Part shown: in pieces, positions 31,272 through 37,472 of the stretch
Layout: each line of letters opens with the position of its first letter
How positions within the stretch are numbered: position 1 is the stretch's first letter
NCBI GenBank assembly: GCA_021325145.1
Contig: JAJPHR010000062.1
Location: forward strand, 1 to 37,472
From: Verrucomicrobiota bacterium
GTDB taxonomy: Bacteria > Verrucomicrobiota > Verrucomicrobiia > Limisphaerales > Pedosphaeraceae
Direction: 5' to 3'
Length of the DNA stretch: 37,472 bases
Notes under the pieces: model-generated
The model's input: only the letters and a program-made list of their open reading frames with translations
What the model was told of the DNA's origin: nothing
Database searches by the model: none
Position numbers and translations under genes: made by a program

Positions 31272-33476
31272 CTACGAAGAAGGCGCGGGCTTGAAAACCA
31301 TGACGCTCAAGGGCGGCAAGGTGAATTCGGCGGACCAAGGCTGATTGTGGGCTTTGACTTCGCCGGCGGTGACTCCGCCCAGATTGCCCATATTGCTTCC
31401 GCCGTAGATGGCGGAATCGGTGTTGAGAACTTCGCGCCAGGACCCCGGCCGGGGCAAGCCGATGCGATAACCGCTGCGGGGAACGGGCGTGAGATTCATG
31501 ATCACCACCAACTCGCTGGTGCGCTCGGGATTCTGGCGCGCGAACGAGAGGACGCTGTTATTCTGGTCGGTGCAGTCGATCCAATAAAAACCCGCGGGAT
31601 CATAGTCCGATTCAAACAAGCCCGGTTCAGCCAAGTACAGCTTGTTGAGATCCTCGACAAACCGCTGCAAGCCCCGATGATACGGCCCTTGTTCAAGCAG
31701 TCCCCAATCTAATCCCGCGTTGGCGTTCCACTCCGCGCGCTGGCCGAACTCACCACCCATGAAGAGCAGCGGTTTGCCGGGAAAAAGCCACTGATAAGCC
31801 AGCAGCCCGCGCAGATTCGCAAACTTCTGCCAGTCATCCCCGGGCATCCGCCCCAGCAGCGAGCCTTTCCCGTGAACGACTTCATCATGGGACAGCGGGA
31901 GCACGAAATTTTCGTGATGATGATAGAGCATTGCAAACGTGAGATCGTTTTGGTGATGCTTGCGATAAATCGGGTCGCGGCCGAAATACCCCAATGTGTC
32001 GTGCATCCATCCCATGTTCCACTTGAGCGAGAAGCCCAGGCCGCCGAGATAAGGCGGGCGCGTCACCAGCGGCCAGGCGGTGGATTCCTCCGCAATCGTG
32101 ACCACGCCGGGGAATTCGGTGTGGGTAAGGTAATTGAATTTTTTCAGGAATTCGATGGCCTCGAGATTTTCCCGCCCGCCGTACTGGTTCGGCACCCATT
32201 CGCCCTGGGCACGCGAGTAATCCAGATAGAGCATGGAAGCGACCGCATCGACCCGCAGACCGTCGATGTGAAAGCGGTCACACCAAAAAAGCGCGTTCGC
32301 CGTCAGGAAATTGCTGACCTCGTGCCGGCCGTAGTTGAAGATCAACGTGCCCCAGTCCTGGTGCGCGCCTTGCCGGGGATCTTCATGTTCGTACAGCGCA
32401 GTGCCGTCAAAGCGGGCCAGCGCCCAATCGTCGCGCGGAAAGTGCGCGGGAACCCAATCGACCAGAACGCCGATGCCCGCCTCGTGCAGCGCATTGACCA
32501 GGTATTGAAAATCATCGGGTGTGCCAAAGCGCGCAGTCGGAGAATAGAAACCCGTGACCTGATAACCCCACGAGGGATAATACGCGTGCTCCGACACCGG
32601 CAGAAACTCGACGTGAGTGAAGCCAAGCTGCTTCACGTAAGGAATCAGCAGACCGGCCAACTCCCGATAACTGAAGGATTCAGCGACCGATTTTTTCATC
32701 CACGAGCCGAGGTGAACCTCGTAAATGCTCATGGGCGAGCGCAAAACATTTCGTTGCTGTCGCTGCTTCAGCCAGGCTTCATCCGTCCAGGCAAATTTTT
32801 TCGTGTCCCAGACGATGGACGCGTTTTTCGGCGCGGCTTCGAAGAAAAAACCATAGGGATCGGACTTCAAGACAATTGCGCCATGGATGTTTTTTATTTC
32901 GTATTTGTAATGCGTCCCCTGCCCGGCTCCGGGAACAAACAACTCCCACACCCCGGAAGCGCCGAGCAGGCGCATCGGATGATAGCGGCCATCCCAGCCG
33001 TTAAACTCACCCACGACACTGACGCGCTGGGCATTGGGAGCCCAGACCGCGAAACTGGTGCCGGGCACTCCGTCGATGGTGCGCAACTGCGCGCCGAGTT
33101 TTTCGTAGATGCGCCGTTCGTCGCCCTTGCCAAAAAGATACAGGTCGGTCTCCCCCAAGGTCGGCAGGAAGGAGTAGGCATCCCGCGTGCGCCTGACCTT
33201 GCCCTGATAATCCGTAATCACGAGATCGTAGGCATAAACCTCCTTCGCTCCGGTCGTGACCCCCTCGTACAAGCCCGAGGGATCCAACTGCTTCAACTGA
33301 ATGCGAGGCTTGTTCTTTTCGTGAGTGGGAACCGCCTCGACTTTGGCCGCATTGGGCAGAAAAGCCCGCACTACCAATCCCGAGCCATCGCCCAGCGGAT
33401 GCATCCCCAAGAGCTGGTGTGGGGAGCGATGCCGGACCTGAACCAGGCTTTGTAATTCGTCCTGAGTGAGCAGCAT
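31272..33476 (-). CDS. glgB: 1,4-alpha-glucan branching enzyme
   Basis: Encodes 734 residues from ATG 33474-33476; the start lies one base after the coaE stop. An N-terminal domain (RHRSPHQLLGMHPL) and a CBM48 module (TSFAVWAPNAQRVSVVGEFN) come first. The GH13 barrel follows with VDWVPAHFPRDDWALARFDG, DGLRVDAVASMLYLDYSR containing the Asp nucleophile, VVTIAEESTAWP with the acid/base Glu, and LPLSHDEVVHGKGSLLGRMP. The C-terminal beta domain ends with PLSVMVFKPAPSS. GlgB introduces alpha-1,6 branches during glycogen synthesis. No other glg gene is nearby. Coupling to coaE is probably operonic only. Confidence 0.97.
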   Translation of the reverse strand: MLLTQDELQSLVQVRHRSPHQLLGMHPLGDGSGLVVRAFLPNAAKVEAVPTHEKNKPRIQLKQLDPSGLYEGVTTGAKEVYAYDLVITDYQGKVRRTRDAYSFLPTLGETDLYLFGKGDERRIYEKLGAQLRTIDGVPGTSFAVWAPNAQRVSVVGEFNGWDGRYHPMRLLGASGVWELFVPGAGQGTHYKYEIKNIHGAIVLKSDPYGFFFEAAPKNASIVWDTKKFAWTDEAWLKQRQQRNVLRSPMSIYEVHLGSWMKKSVAESFSYRELAGLLIPYVKQLGFTHVEFLPVSEHAYYPSWGYQVTGFYSPTARFGTPDDFQYLVNALHEAGIGVLVDWVPAHFPRDDWALARFDGTALYEHEDPRQGAHQDWGTLIFNYGRHEVSNFLTANALFWCDRFHIDGLRVDAVASMLYLDYSRAQGEWVPNQYGGRENLEAIEFLKKFNYLTHTEFPGVVTIAEESTAWPLVTRPPYLGGLGFSLKWNMGWMHDTLGYFGRDPIYRKHHQNDLTFAMLYHHHENFVLPLSHDEVVHGKGSLLGRMPGDDWQKFANLRGLLAYQWLFPGKPLLFMGGEFGQRAEWNANAGLDWGLLEQGPYHRGLQRFVEDLNKLYLAEPGLFESDYDPAGFYWIDCTDQNNSVLSFARQNPERTSELVVIMNLTPVPRSGYRIGLPRPGSWREVLNTDSAIYGGSNMGNLGGVTAGEVKAHNQPWSAEFTLPPLSVMVFKPAPSS

Positions 33477-33477
33477 T

Positions 33478-34089
33478 CTACGCACAACTTATCAGGGTCG
33501 CTCCCAAATGCCATGGAATAATGCGCCGAAGTTGTTCCGCAAGTGTTTCGACCGTGCCTTCACTCCAAGCCACATAATTGGCCAGTTCCATCTTTCGTTC
33601 CACCGGCCACTGGGCCTGAATTCGTTTCTTGATCTGTTCACGATCCCAGCCCCGGGCGCGCAATCGCTCGTATTGCGAGGCGGCGGAACAGGCAATACAT
33701 ACGACGGCATCGAAGTTCGGCCCGGCGCCGGTTTCGAACAAGAGAGGCACTACCACCACGGCCAGGGGCTGGCCTTCCGCGCGCCAGGCCTCCACTTGCG
33801 CCTGCCAGAGCTGGCGGATGCGCGGGTGCAGAATTTCTTCGAGACGTTTGAGAGCGGCTGAATCACCGAACACACGCCGCGCCAATTCACCCCGGTGCAA
33901 GCGCCCATCCGCACCGACAATCTCAGGACCAAACGCCTGCTGAATCTCGCTTAGGGCGGGCTGCCCCGGTTCAACAACCTGACGCGCGAGAATGTCCGAA
34001 TCCACCAGGGCCACGCCCCAGTCCTGGAGCAACTTACCCGCGGTGGATTTGCCCATGCCAATGCCACCTGTCAACCCAAGCACTTTCAT
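33478..34089 (-). CDS. coaE: Dephospho-CoA kinase
   Basis: Encodes 203 residues from ATG 34087-34089 (MKVLGLTGGIGMGKSTAGKLL), the standard CoaE start, so the six extra codons of the longer frame are left out. The P-loop is GGIGMGKST. The substrate-binding part has DWGVALVDSDILARQVVEPG, then VFGDSAALKRLEEILHPRIR. The lid region shows RLRARGWDREQIKKRIQAQW. It phosphorylates dephospho-CoA in the last step of CoA synthesis. The glgB start codon follows the stop after one base, so both are on one transcript. The product is cytoplasmic. Confidence 0.96.
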   Translation of the reverse strand: MKVLGLTGGIGMGKSTAGKLLQDWGVALVDSDILARQVVEPGQPALSEIQQAFGPEIVGADGRLHRGELARRVFGDSAALKRLEEILHPRIRQLWQAQVEAWRAEGQPLAVVVVPLLFETGAGPNFDAVVCIACSAASQYERLRARGWDREQIKKRIQAQWPVERKMELANYVAWSEGTVETLAEQLRRIIPWHLGATLISCA

Positions 34090-34226
34090 GGAACACGTTG
34101 CCACCAATTCACGAGCGAATAAACCTTCATTTCGATGCGCCCTGAGGACCGAGGATTAAATTGACCGCCCACCAAAGGCCGAAATCAAACAGGCGTTGCT
34201 CTTGCCGCTATGATTGCTGGCAACGT

Positions 34227-37200
34227 TTATTGCACGTGAGCACGGTAGAATCGTTGTGGAAAAGTTCCCACGTCGCTGTTGGTGTAACGGAATCCGGACG
34301 CCGCTGGAATCAAGCCAGGAATCGCCGCCGCCACATTCGTATAAATCGGACTGAAGTTTGCCGGCTTGACGCCCGATGAAGCTTCAATCACGTAGGTCTG
34401 TCCGGCCTGGCCAATCAAGGTAAAGGTCAGAGCGCCATTGCTCAGCGCCTTCACGTTGCCCAGGATCGGCGCCCCTCCCGATCCGCCGACCACCTGAAGC
34501 GGACTGACCGTGGCCAAAGTCAAGCTCCAGCCGTTCGCGATGTTGCCTCCGTCGCCAGCCGAATCATCGAATACGAACAAAGACCAGGTTCCATTTGCGG
34601 GAGCTCCCTTTAACGCTGTGAGCGAAGCCACGTACGGCCCGACTGGAGCTGGAGCAGGCAAAGCGGCTCCAGCATCAAAGGCTGTGGGAATAAATGTGCC
34701 CGAAACAAGTTGATCCGAATTGGGCAGGAACACTCCAGCCGCATCGTCGAAAGTCAACGTGACATTGGTGGCTGCATGAGCCCCTCCTGTGTCCGACATA
34801 AGCAAGGCACTTTGCAACCCCGATGAACCTGACGGGCTGACCACGAGCACATCGACATCATGCGGGAAGGAATGGTTGAGGTTGCTCAGTGTCACCGTCA
34901 CCTTGTTTACGACCCCGTTCATTCCGGAAACATTGATCGTGGACGGATAGGGATTGGCAGGGCCGTGATCCGGTATGGTGATGGCGGCGCCATTGGCGAA
35001 AGTATTGGTCCCCGGCAGCGCGAAGCTGAAGCTGACCGAAGGCAGGGTGGTGTTGCCGTCCTGGAGTTGAAGCGTGGCGATAACTGTGCCGCCGTTGACT
35101 CCATTGGCCACAAAGCTAAACGAGTTCGAAACCGCCGGCCCGCCATTCATCAGGACGCCGTAGGTTTGAACGGAACTCGGCGACGAAACCCCGCCGCTGT
35201 TCTGCAGGGAAGCTTTAAGATTGGTCGTGGGCGCGGAGCCGACGTTCGCCAACCCGAAGGAAACCGTCACCGTTTCACCTGGATCAATTGCCTGGTTTGG
35301 ATGGCTCTCCGCAACCAGCGCCGAACCTGCCGCAACAATGAGCGGAGCTGGGCTGACCGCAGTGATCACGGCGGAAGCGCTGTCATTTCCCGCGTTGGTG
35401 TCGCTTGAAGCAGTGCCGACGGCAACTTGATTCGTGATTAGACCGGCCTGGAGCGGAACCAGGGATAGATTCACATTCGCCCCCGCGCCGCTGGCCAGGG
35501 TCCCGAGGTTGCCGGTAACCAAACTGCCATTGATGCCTACAGAGCCCTGGCTGGAAGACGCCAGTACAAATCCCAAGTTGGGAGGCAACTGATCGGTTAC
35601 TACCACGCCATAGGCGGTGTCGGGTCCGTTGTTCGTGACGGTGATTGCGTAGTTCACGTTGCTTCCCGTCACAACCGAGCTGGCCGCCGCCGTCAGCGTA
35701 ACCGTAAGATCCGCATGCGGAGTGTTGTTGGTCACGACCACGATGGCGGAATTGTTCGCGGTATTCAGGTCCGTTACCGCGGAAACAACCGTGCCGGTGC
35801 TGGTAAAGGTTGCGGGCCCGGGGAAGGTCGAGGCAAGAATCGACACCGTGACATTTGAACCCACCGGGAGGTTGTTGGTCAGGACGCAAAAGACTGCGCC
35901 ATTCCCGTTCGTGCCCGAGACGCCGGCTGACGGCGGGAAGTTCGCAACCGAGACAAAAGTCAGGCCGGCGGGCAGAATATTCGTAAAGGCAACGCCGCTT
36001 GCGGTATTTGGCCCCTTGTTCGTGATATTGAATGAATAAGTCAGGTTGTTTCCCGCCAGCACCGGATTGGGCGTTACACCGCCCGTTACCGCCACATCGG
36101 CAATTTGGTTAACCGGTTGGACGGTGGTAATGCCCAAACTCCATCCATTGCTGATGATGCCCGCGTCACCTGGCGAGCTATCGTACACATAGAGCGTCCA
36201 TGCTCCATTGCCGCTGGCGCCATTGTAAATCGAGAGTGCCGAACCGTACGGACCGGGCGGACTGTTCGTCGGCCACACTCCGGGCGGATAGGCGCTGGGC
36301 TGGTAGGTGCCCGAAAATATCTGACTGGATTGCGGCAACTCGGAGGCTGAATCGTCGAACGTCAGCGTGGCGTTGGTCACGCCGCTCTGCCCGCCAACAT
36401 GCGCCAGAAGCAGTACTTCCTGGCTGCCGCTTCCGGAAGGCCCCACCAGCAACATGTCCACGTCATCGGAAAACGTGTGGTTAAAGTTGCTAATGGTCAC
36501 CGTGACTTTGCCAACTGGATTGGTCAGACCCGACACGTTGATGGTTGAGCTGTACGGATTGGCGGGGCCGTGATCAGGAATAATAATGCCGGTCGAATTG
36601 GCCAGGGTCGTCACGACCGGAGGCACGAAGGTGTAACTGACTTTGTTCGTCGCCCCACCGGACAACTGAAGCGTGGCAGTCAGCGTTCCGCCATTGGTAC
36701 TGGCGGTAAACCGGAATTGGTTGGTAAACACGCCTCCCGGCTGGAAAATGCCACAGTTGGTCGTCTGCGGACCGTTGTTCGTAATCACGCCGCCCGTGGG
36801 CAGCAACGTGGCAAATACGTTCGCGGCAGATGGAATGTTACCCGTGTTCTTCAGGATAAACCCAACCGTTACGGTCTCTCCGGGATCAATGGCTCCGTCA
36901 CCCGGGATGAATCCTTCGACCGACAATACCTGGCCCGCCGCCACGATGCGGTTCGTCGCCTGGTCCACCACAGTCACTACGCTGGCGCTATTATTAGCCG
37001 TATTGGGGTCCGCCTGATCAGCCCTGGCACTGGCCAGGTTGGTGACCGTGGCGGGCAACTGGTTCGAGAGTGAACCGGTGGTGCCAAACACCAGCGAAAG
37101 GCTTGCGCTCGCGCCTAGTGGGAAACCAGAATTGGTCGTCACAGTCCAAATGACCGAATTGTTCGAGGTCGAAATGGAGCCTATGGAGTTGTTCGAGGAC

Positions 37201-37472
37201 AGCAAAGTCATGCCGGCTGGGAACGTGTCGTTCACCGTCACATTGGTTGCCGCGCTTGGCCCGAAGTTCAACAAATTGATGGTATAAGTGACGTTGCTGC
37301 CGTAGATCACCGCGCTCGGGTTGCCGCTCATGGTGAGGAACAGGTCAGCGGCGGGCGTTATTTGGGTAAGGACAGTCGCAGTGTTGTTGCCCGGGAGAGG
37401 ATCGGGTTCATGCGCCGAAACGCCGGCCTTCGCCACAACTGTTCCCAAGGCGGAAGGCGAGGTGCTGACCCG
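34227..37472 (-). CDS. Giant secreted DUF11/P-domain repeat protein (5' end missing)
   Basis: Partial: the open frame continues past the right edge, so the start and any signal peptide lie outside. The 1081 visible residues hold DUF11 repeats (ADLFLTMSGNPSAVIYGSNV, ADVAVTGGVTPNPVLAGNNL, ADLTVTLTAAASSVVTGSNV, each with a YTI/YSF-x-NxGP core). Two longer modules start IDPGETVTV and contain a proprotein-convertase P-like domain with IPDHGPANPY, a VTVTISNFNHTF-type strand, and DDVD or HDVD. The C-terminus (GQAGQTYVIEASSGV to RFYRAHVQ) is a sorting-like end seen on many secreted Verrucomicrobiota proteins. Likely an adhesin or surface protein. The two big modules look like an internal duplication. 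Confidence 0.88.
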   Translation of the reverse strand, partial: RVSTSPSALGTVVAKAGVSAHEPDPLPGNNTATVLTQITPAADLFLTMSGNPSAVIYGSNVTYTINLLNFGPSAATNVTVNDTFPAGMTLLSSNNSIGSISTSNNSVIWTVTTNSGFPLGASASLSLVFGTTGSLSNQLPATVTNLASARADQADPNTANNSASVVTVVDQATNRIVAAGQVLSVEGFIPGDGAIDPGETVTVGFILKNTGNIPSAANVFATLLPTGGVITNNGPQTTNCGIFQPGGVFTNQFRFTASTNGGTLTATLQLSGGATNKVSYTFVPPVVTTLANSTGIIIPDHGPANPYSSTINVSGLTNPVGKVTVTISNFNHTFSDDVDMLLVGPSGSGSQEVLLLAHVGGQSGVTNATLTFDDSASELPQSSQIFSGTYQPSAYPPGVWPTNSPPGPYGSALSIYNGASGNGAWTLYVYDSSPGDAGIISNGWSLGITTVQPVNQIADVAVTGGVTPNPVLAGNNLTYSFNITNKGPNTASGVAFTNILPAGLTFVSVANFPPSAGVSGTNGNGAVFCVLTNNLPVGSNVTVSILASTFPGPATFTSTGTVVSAVTDLNTANNSAIVVVTNNTPHADLTVTLTAAASSVVTGSNVNYAITVTNNGPDTAYGVVVTDQLPPNLGFVLASSSQGSVGINGSLVTGNLGTLASGAGANVNLSLVPLQAGLITNQVAVGTASSDTNAGNDSASAVITAVSPAPLIVAAGSALVAESHPNQAIDPGETVTVSFGLANVGSAPTTNLKASLQNSGGVSSPSSVQTYGVLMNGGPAVSNSFSFVANGVNGGTVIATLQLQDGNTTLPSVSFSFALPGTNTFANGAAITIPDHGPANPYPSTINVSGMNGVVNKVTVTLSNLNHSFPHDVDVLVVSPSGSSGLQSALLMSDTGGAHAATNVTLTFDDAAGVFLPNSDQLVSGTFIPTAFDAGAALPAPAPVGPYVASLTALKGAPANGTWSLFVFDDSAGDGGNIANGWSLTLATVSPLQVVGGSGGAPILGNVKALSNGALTFTLIGQAGQTYVIEASSGVKPANFSPIYTNVAAAIPGLIPAASGFRYTNSDVGTFPQRFYRAHVQ

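Noticed and set aside
31872..33455. Plus-strand open frame of 527 codons
   Set aside because: It is antisense to glgB, which is complete and has all catalytic motifs.

Overview
The window looks like a chromosomal segment of a Verrucomicrobiota bacterium (Pedosphaera/Limisphaerales-like). This assignment comes from style, not from a marker gene: a Gram-negative envelope (TonB/ExbBD, outer-membrane receptor, lipoproteins), a long SecA with a SEC-C tail, a Tat-exported Gfo/Idh/MocA oxidoreductase, a DUF11/P-domain giant secreted protein with an 'RFYRA' C-terminus, GTG/TTG starts, and many REP-like palindromes between genes. No rRNA, tRNA, CRISPR array, transposase or phage gene was seen.

Region 1 (1-14.5 kb) is a dense transition-metal cluster. 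On the minus strand it holds a TonB-dependent receptor, tonB, exbB and two exbD genes. Around these lie a ZIP permease (plus strand), a DmeF-type CDF exporter with a His-rich loop, three DUF3299 paralogs, two small His/Cys membrane-anchored proteins that share one motif, a His-rich lipoprotein, a LolCDE/MacB-type ABC ATPase and permease, and a membrane-anchored HEAT-repeat/TlpA-thioredoxin fusion. Two near-identical palindromes (core TTGCAAA-N3-TTTGCAA) lie directly upstream of the ZIP gene and of the HEAT-TlpA gene, as expected for a Fur/Zur-type operator. I read this as a zinc (or related metal) acquisition and homeostasis island that resembles, but greatly extends, the Zur-regulated zrg-type systems.

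Region 2 (14.7-19.9 kb) holds an ABC-2 transporter operon (ATPase, permease, TPR protein; minus strand) and a tandem pair of membrane-anchored SGNH hydrolases (plus strand).

Region 3 (20-30.4 kb) is mostly housekeeping: secA (minus), then on the plus strand a Gfo/Idh/MocA oxidoreductase, apbE, a rhomboid protease, purB, an A-type Fe-S carrier, an HscB-like J-protein translationally coupled to it, and a secreted hypothetical protein.

Region 4 (30.4-37.5 kb) has a noncoding interval that folds into a multi-hairpin structure and ends in a textbook terminator, then (minus strand) a small secreted helical protein, glgB and coaE (nearly abutting), and the 3' part of a giant secreted repeat protein that runs off the right edge.

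Dispersed palindromic repeats of several families fill most of the intergenic gaps. Some occur twice within this window.
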